Of a stretch of DNA of 64,000 bases, positions 9,101 through 18,075 are shown piece after piece; within the stretch, counting starts at the first letter, position 1; the number at the start of each line of letters is the position of its first letter. Source of the DNA: Carposina sasakii. Its lineage: Eukaryota > Arthropoda > Insecta > Lepidoptera > Carposinidae. The stretch is taken from contig CP053169.1 of NCBI GenBank assembly GCA_014607495.2, forward strand, positions 2,976,001 to 3,040,000, in the 5' to 3' direction. Made by a program: the position numbers and the translations under genes. Under the pieces are notes generated by a model that worked only from the letters and a program-made list of their open reading frames with translations, did not search any database and was not told the DNA's origin.

Positions 9101-11000
9101 TCCAGCATAACAGTGATGTCTCGGTTAAGTAAGGCTCACTAGCACTAAATGCTAAATCAAGTAGGTCAAAGTCAAGGCAAGAAGTCAAGGGTGGATCCAG
9201 GATTTTTCGCAAAGGGCAGATTTGACTATAAGTAGTGTATTTACTGTGATTGGTTTTCTACCTATAAAAGGTGCATACATCTGTGTGGGTTGCTCATGAC
9301 CCCCTAAATACACCGTCTTGCATAGGCGGATTTAGGGGGGCACGTGCTAAATCTCCCTTTACTTTGAAATTGATTTACACATCTGCTGTAAGTGGCCCTA
9401 GATGAATAAATTACTTACCTTATATGGATTACATTTAGTGATATTTTATATGAATTTAACATTATGGTCGATTCCGGCAGTCACACTAAAACCTAAACGT
9501 AAAATTAATCCTACCTGTCCCTTTCTCTCTTAGCCATTTGTGTTAAGAACGGAGTGGGATAGACCTGACTAAAATTAGGTTTAGGTTTAAGTGTGACTGC
9601 CGGAATCGACTCTATTAAGTATTTAAACTTTTTCGTAAAAATCTCAAACAAACCCCAGACCCCGACGCGCCGTCCCGCCAAAGCCCGAAATTCCGCGAAT
9701 GGCATCACTGGCTGGTCGGCAACATTCCCGGCTCTAACGTGTCGGCCGGCGAGACGTTATCGGCGTACGTCGGCTCCGGCCCGCCGCCCGATACTGGCCT
9801 GCACAGATACGTGTTCCTTGTGTACAAACAGCCCGGGAAGATTGAGTTTAGCGAGCCGAGGTTGACTAATACGTGAGTATCATTATATATGTATATGTTC
9901 TGTTCGTGTGTTTGTAATTGAACTCCTTTTAAACGGCTGGACCGATTTTGATGAAATTTTTGTGTGTTCGAGAATGGTTTATCTTCAAAATTCGGTCAAC
10001 TAGAACAAGTTTTTCTGCAGTCCACGCGGGCGGAGTAGCGGGCTTCCACTAGTAATATACCTACAGGGTGATTTTTAGTCGTCAACGTTCCCGTAAACTA
10101 CGGAATCGCCTCATCGTCACGATCATTTTTCTCCATGGAAGCATACCTGGGAAGTGTCTGGTTCCTAAGATATTAGGGTCCAAAGTTGAGTAAATAGAGT
10201 GCGTTTTGCTGCATTGCACATAAACGCGCGTAGCAAGACTTTTTCACGAGAAATAATTAATATCTGTCAATGAAAAAACTAGCATAAAAACTGTGCTCTA
10301 TAAATTTCGCCCGATCAAGTAATTATATATTTTTTTATATTTTTTTATATAGGTACATTGTTTCCCAGCATTTTTTTCCATAAACTTACTTTATTTGATG
10401 TATAGAGTACGTACCTTTCGTTAAGGGTGGCAAAGAAAAAACAGGTATACAGGACACACGGCTGTGTTCTCGAAATGGGTAGCGAAAACTGCATGATCAT
10501 AAAGGACCACAGCCGTGTTTAGCTCAGCAGTGACAAAATGTTAATGATCAGTGAAAAGTTCTAACTTATCGCCTCAAAGACTGTCCGAGATCCTTAGTCG
10601 ACTCTTACGACGTGTACGAAAAGAGATGCAGTTGATGTATTCTAGTGAAGGCCTGTACCAGCACATAATATTGCGTCCTGATTTTAAGCCAAAAAGCAGT
10701 AACTAGTTCTTGCGTTCAACTGTCAAATAATCTGTATTTTAATCCTGTTATGGGTAATTTGAATACTAGAGATCATAAAGAATCTCGGTTATTGAAATTG
10801 GCTGTTAGAGGTTCCGTAATTTCGCCTATTTTCATTTTAAAATACCTACCCTCGTTTGCAGGTCGGGCGATAACCGTGGAGGGTTCTCCATCGCCAAGTT
10901 CGCTAAAAAGTACAACCTTGGCGACCCAATAGCCGGTAACTTGTACCAAGCGCAATACGACGACTACGTTCCACTATTGTACAAGCAGCTTGGTGCGTAA
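5993..11000 (+). CDS. Phosphatidylethanolamine-binding protein (PEBP family), gene 1, complete
   Basis: The CDS is join(5993..6163, 8897..9020, 9659..9872, 10862..11000), giving 215 residues; all junctions keep frame. PEBP/Raf-kinase-inhibitor-like proteins are small ligand-binding proteins. The pocket motifs are intact: [33 protein letters not shown] and the C-terminal [13 protein letters not shown]. The first ATG adds 30 residues with a hydrophobic stretch (CAVVLLIA), possibly a signal or targeting peptide. Starting at the third in-frame ATG (6083, [12 protein letters not shown]) gives exactly 185 residues, the same as the paralogue and the usual family size. A TTTTAG acceptor ending at 6066 could place a 5' UTR splice there, as in gene 2, so the N-terminus is uncertain. 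It converges with its paralogue; the stops are 922 bp apart. Confidence 0.93.
6375..6525 (+). repeat. Interspersed repeat with L-type tail
   Basis: It contains GGTTGGCTCACCCCTTACCA, ACGCGGGCCTTAATAACTGG and a tail GGGCGTGACTATATTATGTA. The tail matches family L. It lies in intron 1 of PEBP gene 1. Confidence 0.55.
6526..8726. other. PEBP gene 1 intron 1, remaining part
   Basis: This is AT-rich intron. At 7618-7682 a short repeat (GAAGTCCACTGTTAGACATA, GGCCTCGCCAAAGGGAGG) is distantly like family B. No other feature is recognised. Confidence 0.45.
8727..8872 (+). repeat. Repeat family B, 3'-truncated, beside a splice acceptor
   Basis: It begins CAGCCTATTGCAGTCCACTG and breaks off after GACTATGTTGTCAAC, about 25 bp before the exon 2 acceptor of PEBP gene 1. 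Confidence 0.75.
8897..9020 (+). CDS. PEBP gene 1 exon 2
   Basis: The acceptor CCTTTCAG ends at 8896 and the donor GTAAGG starts at 9021. It encodes [20 protein letters not shown] to FYTLAMT plus the first base of the Asp in DPDAPSR. Confidence 0.93.
9477..9610. repeat. Small foldback element in PEBP intron 2
   Basis: The ends GTCGATTCCGGCAGTCACAC and GTGTGACTGCCGGAATCGAC are perfect inverse copies, with partly matching DNA inside (ACCTAAAC / GTTTAGGT). It ends 48 bp before exon 3. A diverged relative of its right half is seen near 27045-27115. Confidence 0.7.
9659..9872 (+). CDS. PEBP gene 1 exon 3
   Basis: The acceptor CCCCAG ends at 9658 and the donor GTGAGT starts at 9873. It carries [16 protein letters not shown] and [15 protein letters not shown]. 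It is much richer in GC than the DNA around it. Confidence 0.95.
9885..10052 (+). mobile_element. Helitron-like non-autonomous element, 5' end uncertain
   Basis: It ends with the hairpin-type GCGGGCGGAGTAGCGGGC tract and TTCCACTAG followed by T, typical of Helitron 3' ends (CTAG|T). It contains AACGGCTGGACCGATTTTGA. It lies in intron 3 of PEBP gene 1. Confidence 0.6.
10064..10446 (+). mobile_element. Repeat family E (TA-flanked MITE)
   Basis: The left end is CAGGGTGATTTTTAGTCGTC and the right end is TTAAGGGTGGCAAAGAAAAA, then CAG/TA. Copies are at 17041, 18076 and 54165. No coding is seen. Confidence 0.7.
10455..10672 (+). repeat. Repeat family M copy
   Basis: It contains ACGGCTGTGTTCTCGAAATG, GCATGATCATAAAGGA, TTAGTCGACTCTTACGAC and GATGTATTCTAGTGAAGGCC. 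The last block is the empty-site homologue of the foldback insertion at 12709. Confidence 0.75.
10862..11000 (+). CDS. PEBP gene 1 exon 4 (last)
   Basis: The acceptor TTTGCAG ends at 10861. It encodes [17 protein letters not shown] through YKQLGA and stops with TAA at 10998-11000. Confidence 0.95.
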
Positions 11001-11511
11001 AAGATGATCCGGTACTATTCGCTAGATGGCGTTGTTTGAAAACTTGTGATTACTGAACTAAATACTTACATCACGATTTAGTTAAAATAAGGCACGCTTT
11101 AATGTTACGTATTCACTTCAGCAAAAAATTTAATTTAATTTGTCATTTTATTTTTTTAATAGTACATAACAGCGCCACCTAGTAGGTTGCCTTCGCACTT
11201 GACTGCTGTAATTTTAAGCTAAATCAGCTACTTACCGTGCATCTGAGAATTTGTGAAATAATTATTATAATAAGTAATTGGGTTTTCTTAGTCATTGGTT
11301 TCAAAAGCTGTCTTCCGAGTACCTATTTATAAAACTCTCTGAAATTAGGTACTGAGTACTGGTTAAACCAAATTCTCGGGTCTGGCTGGATTAATATAAG
11401 TAAAACACGTTTTTTGCATTATACTTTAGATATAAGTATACCGTGCATAAATACAGATTTATAAAAGTTGTTTGCATTTTTTGTAATCGATCCTCACATT
11501 TGCTAGAGAGA

Positions 11512-11690
11512 TGTTTGACTGACAGTAGTAGAACCGATGGACGGTGGAGTAAGCGGGTTCTCAAATGGAGACCGCGCCTCGACATAACGTTGGATGCCCT
11601 CCGGCCAGATGAACCGATGACTTAAAGAGGGCGGCTGGTAGTGACCAGATGGCTAAAACGGGAGATCGAGCCTTGTGGAGTCCTCTGGGG
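11512..11690 (+). pseudogene. Non-LTR retrotransposon (RTE-like) ORF C-terminal relic
   Basis: DGRWSKRVLKWRPR is encoded here, followed in shifted frames by remnants resembling a DRSLW..LGEA tail. This is the usual C-terminal end of RTE-type LINE polyproteins. It lies in the gap between the convergent PEBP genes and has no intact frame. Confidence 0.55.
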
Positions 11691-11850
11691 AGGCAAAATC
11701 GCAATCCCAAAAAAACCGCATCAAAATCCGTTGCGTAGTGTAAGATCTAAGCATACATAGGGACAAACAGACAGCGAGAAGACACTTTGTTTTATACTAC
11801 GTTATGTTATTATAGTCTGCTGTTACCTACTTGTCGTGAAGAGTCTTAGA

Positions 11851-11856
11851 AATAAA
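11851..11856 (+). terminator. Possible poly(A) signal downstream of PEBP gene 1
   Basis: AATAAA lies 851 bp after the gene 1 stop. No nearer canonical signal was noticed, so either the 3' UTR is long or this belongs to the LINE relic. Confidence 0.25.
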
Positions 11857-11883
11857 ACATCCATGTAAATTGTAAAAATTACC

Positions 11884-11889
11884 TTTAAT
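11884..11889 (-). terminator. Possible poly(A) signal of PEBP gene 2
   Basis: The minus strand reads ATTAAA, a common variant signal, 34 nt after the stop codon. The 3' UTRs of the two convergent genes may come very close or overlap. Confidence 0.3.
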
Positions 11890-11922
11890 TCGCAATAAAT
11901 TACATACAAACTAGATCATACA

Positions 11923-12061
11923 CTAGGCTCCCAAGCTCTTGTATAGGAGAGGCACGTAGTCATCAAACTGTGCACGATAGAAGTTGCCAGCTACGGGGCC
12001 AGATAGACCGTACTTTTCTGCGAATTTCTTTGTAGAGAACAATGCTCGCCCGTCAACGGAT
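11923..12061 (-). CDS. PEBP gene 2 exon 4 (last)
   Basis: The acceptor CCTACAG ends at 12062. It encodes [19 protein letters not shown] to YKSLGA and ends with TAG at 11925-11923. Confidence 0.95.
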
Positions 12062-15000
12062 CTGTAGGAAATATTCTATTTAGATTCCTTAGTCTTAAGA
12101 GATTGATATTTTAGAACTCTGCGAGTACCTACGCTACATAAACCACTGTCCATAAACACATATATGAAACGTGACGAAGTCTAACCACCACTGATGTAAA
12201 TGATTCGATCACATGTCTGTCGCTCGTAAAATTGTTACAGCGTCTGCCCCCTAGCATGTCGATACCCTTTGTCTGTTATAGCTCTTGTATACTCACTTGT
12301 TAGTCAGCCTCTGCTCATCAAACTCAAGCTTCCCCGGCTGTTTGTAAACGATATACACGTATCTGTGTATTCCCGTGCCTTCCGGGGGACCGGATCCGAT
12401 GTACGGAGACAGGACCTCGCCGGACGTGACGTCACTTCCGGGGATGTTCACGACAAGCCAGTGGTGCCACTCGCGGTATACTTTCTCGGGACCATCGTAG
12501 TTGTCGGGATCTGAGGGATTGAGGGTTTTTGTCTCTAGGTTGGTATCAGTTGGGATATGTGTAGGTGAGTAAGGACCTAGTTTATATAAGTTAGGTAGGT
12601 AGTTTATATTTTTATAAACATTTAGCTGGTGGTGTATACTAATTAATATCATAAACTTATTTCATCGCCCGAGTTCCATTGACATTTACTACATGCACTG
12701 TATTCAAGCATAGAGGAATAAGATGTCATAGAGTGCTAATGTCATACTAACAGTTTCGATGCACCATTAGACTTTTCGGTGCCTCACAATTCCAGTCCTT
12801 GACACTTAGATTCTATTAGTGTAATGTATAGTAATGTACTACATTACTAATGTATTGCAACATATAGTAACGCAATCTAAGTGTCAAGGACTGGAATTGT
12901 GAGGCACCGAAAAGTCTAATGGTGCATCGAAACTGTTAGTATGACATTAGCACTCTATGACATCTTATTCCTCTATGATTCAAGTGAAGCCCTGTAACAG
13001 CACATGCATACAAAAAAGTGAATGTAACAGATCAGTTAGAGCCACGTTTCATATGTACGTTTCATAGAATAGTTCCTATGCCTGATTTCGGAACTAACAT
13101 TTTTTGTATGCAGTGACACAGAAAATGTGGTCATACACAAAGTAACTAGCGCCATCATCCATCGGAACTTTACGGTGAAACGCACTCTACGGGCTACCAT
13201 ACGGTTCGAGCGTCATCATTTCAACCATGAGAGCTGAACTGAAGCTCCACAGAGTGGTTGAAATGCTATGTGCCCTGTAACTTTAGCTTGCTGGAATGCT
13301 GGACCACTGGGCTATGTCGGTGACCTTTTTATTCGTCTACCTACGATCTATTGATTAGATCACGTTAAGAAACCCCAAGAGCCTTTCCATTAATCACGGT
13401 GATTTTGGACTTCTTTGAGGCTCATTTTTCTAGAAGACCAATTCAAAGCAGACTCCATAAGGTATCCTATCCAAACAGAAGAATCTTCTACGTACCTGTG
13501 AAGATGAGTGTGTAGTAGGAGTTAGGGTCAGCTTCGAAGGTCACCGACGGCTGGTTTTGCACCTGGGTAGGAGTCAGCTCGTTGCCCTGGGATGCCTCTA
13601 CACCGCTGGGATATTTCAGCTTTAAAATTCAGTTAGATGTAGGTATGAGTAAGTACTTATTGCTGGAATTTTGATCTGTGAGACGATGCTACGAAGGTGA
13701 TTTCTGAGGGGAACCTCTCGATAGTCCGTAACGCTTTCGTCAAACTGTCAAATCACATTTTTGCTAGCGTTACGCCGCGTAAAAAGGGTCGTGCTTACCC
13801 CACTGAAGTAACTTGTGACATATCAGTCGATTGCTTTCTACTACTTGAATCAGAAATAATTTATTGTGGTTCATAAGAAAATACAATGTAAGGTCTTAAA
13901 TAGATTGTACTGTGATCAGCTATGACCAGCCCTAGGGCATACAAAATAAACTTATAAGTACAGTGTCAAAATTATGATTTCATTTACTATATAATTTTAT
14001 TACAAGTACACTACATTACTAAGTAGGTACACTACATAATTTATTTATTTTTTGTCACGTAAAAAATCAAATTGTAGTAACATTTTTCTATTAGCATTTC
14101 GCTGAGTTTATGTTTAAAAGTTTCAACCTGATCAATGCGTCGTATCGATAATGGAATTTTATTGTACACACTGGAAATATTGCCAAACAAACTATTTCTT
14201 AAAAGGGCGGTTTTCGATGGAATTGTCCGCATGTCATAGGTTCTCCGAGAGCATGTTCCAAATTAAAAAAGACAGGAGTTCATTTTAACAAAGGTTGCAA
14301 CTTCCAATATGTACATACAAGTCATTGTTAAAACTTAAAAAGCTAATAGTACCTATATATCTATTGTATATGTACCTATAGGTACATACAACACACGGCA
14401 GTGCTCCCATATTCTAAAGTAGGTATATAAGTAGGTAGGTACAGAGATGACGGTCGCTAGTTTTCTTATTATTTATCAAACAAAACTACCTAAAGATCAT
14501 CATCATCAGCCTATTGCAGTCCACTGCTGGACGTAGGCCTCCCCCAGGGCACGCCACAAGACTGCCGTGGGGGGTATTTGCCCATAGCCACCACGCTGGG
14601 CAGGCGGATTGGTGATCGCAGTTTGTCGACTATGTTGTCAACACGGGAAGCGCTGCTGCTGCGCACCTCCCGGAAACCCATCGACTCGTAGGTACGATAC
14701 CTACGGGCAGACATGGGGTGGTACGAATTCTACTCTGCCGGTACCACGCGGTTAACCTAAAGATACCTATTATTAATTATTATTTTAATTATGTATTACT
14801 AGATAGCTCTATCTACTATGGTCTTTTCTTTATCAGTACTGAAAATACACAGGTTATCGGCCCGTGTATTACATAACCAATGTTGTGTCATCCATGCTTA
14901 TCTTACCCACTATCTAACATTTTTAGCAAGCATTAATATTAATAAATTACATTTTTAAACTTTTATCTTGTCTGCCGTAGATAATAATTGAAAGTTTCAA

Positions 15001-15821
15001 CTATGTAGGTAGTTGGAGTTTGGAAAAATAAACAATATATTTTGGTGGACAGGGTCGCAATGAGATTTTCATAGCATATTTTACATAGCCCTTTTGTGTA
15101 GTACCTACCAGATGTATGGCAGCAGGTGACACACCAGCACACATAATCAAAAAGTCACCAACCTAAGCAGCTTTTAATCAAGACAACTGACCGCCATTCT
15201 GTCTAGCTACGTATGTTACGGACTACGGTCTGAATACTCGTAGATCTGTTTTGAATGAAAAAAAATTATAATAGGAATAATTGATGGTAGCACGATATTA
15301 ATTTGACATTGACGTTTAAATGACAGATAGCGACATACTCTACTCATTTATTGATGAGCATCCTTCTCCCTCTAGATACCTGCGTACGCACACCTCTTGC
15401 AACAATCTGCTATCCTAGTATAATTGTGAAACGTTTCTCACTATTTACTAATTTCTCGATTCCTGCGCACGCGATTGACATCTCTTGTTCTCTATCTGGT
15501 AGGTATCTACTTTCCGTTACGAGTTATTTGGAAAATTCTTTGATCAAGACTGCCCATACACGTGACTAGATAGGTACTTACTAACCATTTATTCATATCT
15601 TCTGCTATACTATGCTAGTTCTGTCGTTTTTCCTAAACTTTTAAAGGAGGTAAAAACTACTGTCTCGAGTGAGGGTGGTTTCAAGGGGAAAATATGACTG
15701 AGAATACTGGATTAGTTACTGATATCTAGACTAGACTCACCACAATAGTCTGCGAGGGTGGCGCAGCTACCACGTCTGGGTAGATCTTGCTCGTTTCAAA
15801 TGCTTTTGCTACCAGGGACAT
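11923..15821 (-). CDS. Phosphatidylethanolamine-binding protein (PEBP family), gene 2, with altered DPDxPSR motif
   Basis: The CDS is join(15821..15741, 13619..13496, 12510..12297, 12061..11923), giving 185 residues. Exon lengths 124, 214 and 139 equal those of gene 1, as do the intron phases, so the two are an inverted duplicate pair. [31 protein letters not shown] and [13 protein letters not shown] are conserved. The signature DPDAPSR instead reads DPDNYDG (residues 69-75): the first three residues stay but Ala-Pro-Ser-Arg is lost, without a length change. No frameshift or stop is present, so it looks functional but may bind a different ligand or partner. A pyrimidine-rich acceptor (TTTTTTTTCCTGACAG, ending at 15831) 10 nt upstream of the ATG shows that the 5' UTR is spliced. 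I infer divergence after duplication, not decay. Confidence 0.94.
12297..12510 (-). CDS. PEBP gene 2 exon 3
   Basis: The acceptor CCCTCAG ends at 12511 and the donor GTGAGT starts at 12296. It carries the altered [19 protein letters not shown] and the conserved [14 protein letters not shown]. Confidence 0.95.
12709..12977. mobile_element. Foldback MITE with perfect 104-bp inverted arms and 7-bp target duplication
   Basis: The arms 12709-12812 and 12874-12977 are perfect reverse complements (ends CATAGAGGAATAAG / CTTATTCCTCTATG). The 61-bp centre is itself partly palindromic. ATTCAAG flanks both sides (12702-12708, 12978-12984). The flanking DNA is a family M repeat, and its uninterrupted counterpart near 10630-10665 has a single ATTCTAG, so this is a true insertion. 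It lies in intron 2 of PEBP gene 2. No coding is seen. Confidence 0.93.
13064..13192 (+). repeat. Dispersed repeat shared with 62850-63050
   Basis: The shared blocks are CCTATGCCTGATTTCGG, ACTAACATT, GGTCATACACA and ACGGTGAAACGCACTCTAC. The other copy carries a 66-bp inserted hairpin in the middle. Confidence 0.65.
13496..13619 (-). CDS. PEBP gene 2 exon 2
   Basis: The acceptor AAAG ends at 13620 and the donor GTACGT starts at 13495. It encodes [20 protein letters not shown] through YYTLIFT plus one base. Confidence 0.93.
14041..14290 (-). pseudogene. LINE ORF2 C-terminal relic (CR1/Jockey-like), tentative
   Basis: The frame encodes [18 protein letters not shown] and [14 protein letters not shown], which is like the tail of non-LTR reverse transcriptases (YN.LP..IR...S...FK..L...L). 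It lies in intron 1 of PEBP gene 2, with frame breaks upstream. Confidence 0.45.
14496..14752 (+). repeat. Repeat family B, full length
   Basis: It runs from ATCATCATCAGCCTATTGCA to CTCTGCCGGTACCACGCGG. It lies in intron 1 of PEBP gene 2. A minus-strand ORF inside it is a shadow. Confidence 0.85.
14753..15740. other. PEBP gene 2 intron 1, remaining part
   Basis: AT-rich; no further repeat or coding feature is recognised. The ORF at 15351-15569 shows no protein-like motif. Confidence 0.45.
15741..15821 (-). CDS. PEBP gene 2 exon 1 coding part
   Basis: ATG at 15821-15819 begins [18 protein letters not shown]; the donor GTGAGT starts at 15740 (phase 0). The exon itself starts at 15830, after a strong acceptor, so at least one 5' UTR exon lies further right. 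Confidence 0.92.
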
Positions 15822-15830
15822 GATGACTGG

Positions 15831-16427
15831 CTGTCAGGAAAAAAAACAACAAAAAATTACATGATTAAGCTTGCATAAGTCAAATATTACTCTTCCTAGA
15901 TAGTCTTTCGAGATGCTTACTAAGCTATAAAGTGCCTTATACAATATACATATTAGGTAAATGCAAAAGTAAGTAGGTACAAGGTAACTCTAACCTTAGC
16001 ACCGATGACCTACCGTAGGCTTGATTCATACTCAATTTCATACCTAACTATGAATGGATAGTTCGTATTGCTCTAATTTCTTAATTAATTATTTCCCATT
16101 ATGGTGAAATTATAGTACATGAAATAAAGTAAATTTAGAATTTTTAAGGTGCGCCTGCGCCGCCGGTCTTAATCACATTTTAAACCTTTAGGTTAGCACA
16201 AATTGGGTATTTAACTATCTATCTATTCAGCTTCCAATGTTTCCCCTTTCTCCAACTTAAATATCCAACAGAGTTTTCAAATTAAGTAAACTTTACTCGT
16301 ATCTTGCTTTTTAACTACCTATATTTGCTGTAACTACCTATATTTACTTACGTTCGGTTCCTTCGATTTCCAACACTAAACTGACCCAACACAGGTGATA
16401 AGAGAACGCCGCTTACACCGTGTGTAA
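15831..16427. other. 5' flank / 5' UTR intron of PEBP gene 2
   Basis: An upstream non-coding exon should lie at or beyond this stretch. I cannot place it. A short GC-rich island (GCGCCTGCGCCGCCGG, about 16150-16165) is the only distinctive sequence. Confidence 0.35.
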
Positions 16428-16708
16428 TCTATACATATAATAAAAATGTAACGGGTCGCTGTCTGTACATGAATGATATTATACGAGAAAAAATATTATA
16501 GGAGAACTTTATCAACGCAATAGTACCCAAAATAATGATTTTTGGATTTTTTTTTAGGTTTGTCTGTGCGTTTGTGCACGCTAATCTCAGAAACGGTTGA
16601 ACCGATTTCGATGCACTTTTTATCCCGGGCAAATGTTTTTATCCCGGATAATTTCGACATTTTGTTTTTTCTGTAATCCACGCGGACGGAGTCGCGGGCG
16701 TCCACTAG
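16428..16708 (+). mobile_element. Helitron-like non-autonomous element, complete
   Basis: It starts TCTATACATATAATAAAAAT directly after A and ends with CGCGGACGGAGTCGCGGGCG plus TCCACTAG directly before T, matching Helitron rules (5' TC, 3' hairpin then CTAG, A|T target, no duplication). About ten related copies occur in the window. Confidence 0.75.
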
Positions 16709-16854
16709 TTTACAATAATTTTACCAACTGTAAGGACTGATGCATACCTCAAGAAGTGTTAGGTAGGTACTTAAGTATTCTACGTACCTACACACGGCAG
16801 TGTTCCTGAAAATAGAGTTGACAAAATTGCACCAACTTTAATAAGATCCTACAT

Positions 16855-17003
16855 TGACATGGACTGCAATAGGCTGATGATGATGAAGACATTTAGTATA
16901 GCGGGGCCAGATGTTTTAAGTCTATGGGCCAGATATAAAAAGGCGCTGGTCCCAAGTTGATAGGTAGCTCATCGCCTACCTGTGAGAACGTCTTTTGCTT
17001 TGC
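16855..17003. repeat. Fragments of repeat families B and M
   Basis: GGACTGCAATAGGCTGATGA (B, minus orientation) is followed by AGCGGGGCCAGATGTTTTAA and GTAGCTCATCGCCTACC (M-like). Confidence 0.5.
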
Positions 17004-17040
17004 CGTTATACGCGGTAGGTACTCAGAGCTGTTAACTATA

Positions 17041-17412
17041 CAGGTGTTTTTTCGGTGCCACCCTTAACGTAGGGTACGTACTCTATACATCAAATAAAGT
17101 AAGTTTATGCCAAAAAAAAATGCTGGGAAATGATGTAAATTAAAAAAAAATACTTGATCGAAATTTATAGTGTCCAGTGTTTATGCTAGTTTTTCATAGA
17201 CAGATATTAATTATTTTTCTTGAAAAAATGTTGCTACGCGCGTCTATGTGCATTTATGCGCATTTATGAAAAACGCAGTCTATTTACTCAACTTTGGACC
17301 TTAATATCTTTTGAACCAGACACTTCCCAGGTATGCTTCCATGGAGAAAAATGATCGTGATGATGAGGAGATTCCATAGTTTTCGGGAACGTTGACGACC
17401 AAAAATCACCTT
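17041..17412 (-). mobile_element. Repeat family E (TA-flanked MITE)
   Basis: It is inverted relative to the 10064 copy, with ends CAGGTGTTTTTTCGGTGCCA and GACGACCAAAAATCACCT. It lies 13 bp from a family D element. Confidence 0.7.
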
Positions 17413-17425
17413 TATAATTTTATTA

Positions 17426-17604
17426 CAGGGTGCAACAAAAGGGGTACAATGTTAAGCTATGAAAATAGAGAACTAATTCTCAAAATTTGAGACTCGAAAT
17501 CAAATGTAAATTAAACAACTCAAGCCTTGAGTACAACCTTGTAAAATGTGATTCTACCTACCTTTAAGTGATCTATTTCCATAACATCATTTTGTTACAC
17601 CCTA
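17426..17604. mobile_element. Repeat family D, internally shortened
   Basis: The inverted ends are CAGGGTGCAACAAAAGGGG and TTTTGTTACACCCTAT. It is flanked by TA-like sites and contains TTTGAGACTCGAAATCA, shared with better D copies at 36483 and 42851. Confidence 0.65.
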
Positions 17605-17639
17605 TAGATTGTTAGGGACATATAACCTTAAAAGATATC

Positions 17640-17776
17640 TTGTACATCGAATTTGTACATCTCAACTATACCCTCAAAATTGGTCAGAAGTGGTACCATG
17701 TGGTATATCGGCCCTTGGTGCTCTGCCTACCTCCTAAGGGATAAAGGCGTGATTATATGTATGTATGTATGTATTT
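17640..17776 (+). repeat. Repeat family L copy
   Basis: It contains TTGTACATCTCAACTATACC, CTCAAAATTGGTCAGAAGTG and GGGATAAAGGCGTGATTATA, then a (TATG)n tail. Confidence 0.7.
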
Positions 17777-18075
17777 AGATATCTAGGTAAGTACTTAATA
17801 ATGCCACGAACAAAATTTTCCATATAGTGGTGTTCTTGTGGCAAGAATTTCTTTTTGTAGCATGTCTGTCACGGACCTTAGGCCATAAGAATGTTTATTT
17901 CATCGATAACAGGCTTTTTTGCATGAGATAAGCTATTTCTTTGAAATTGTACTGAACTGTCGGACTCTTTATTTATAATTTAGTACCTATGTCCGTGTCA
18001 AGTCTTCAAATCATATCTGTTTTAGCTAAGCAATTCTTAGGCGATGAGCTAGCGTCTTATCACTGGTGTTTTATA

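Noticed and set aside
12293..12652. A longer PEBP exon 3 starting at an upstream Met (about 12652)
   Set aside because: The CCCTCAG acceptor at 12511 and exact agreement with the paralogue's 214-nt exon show that the upstream codons are intron.
16429..16705. Two overlapping minus-strand ORFs
   Set aside because: They are shadows of the Helitron-like element at 16428-16708.
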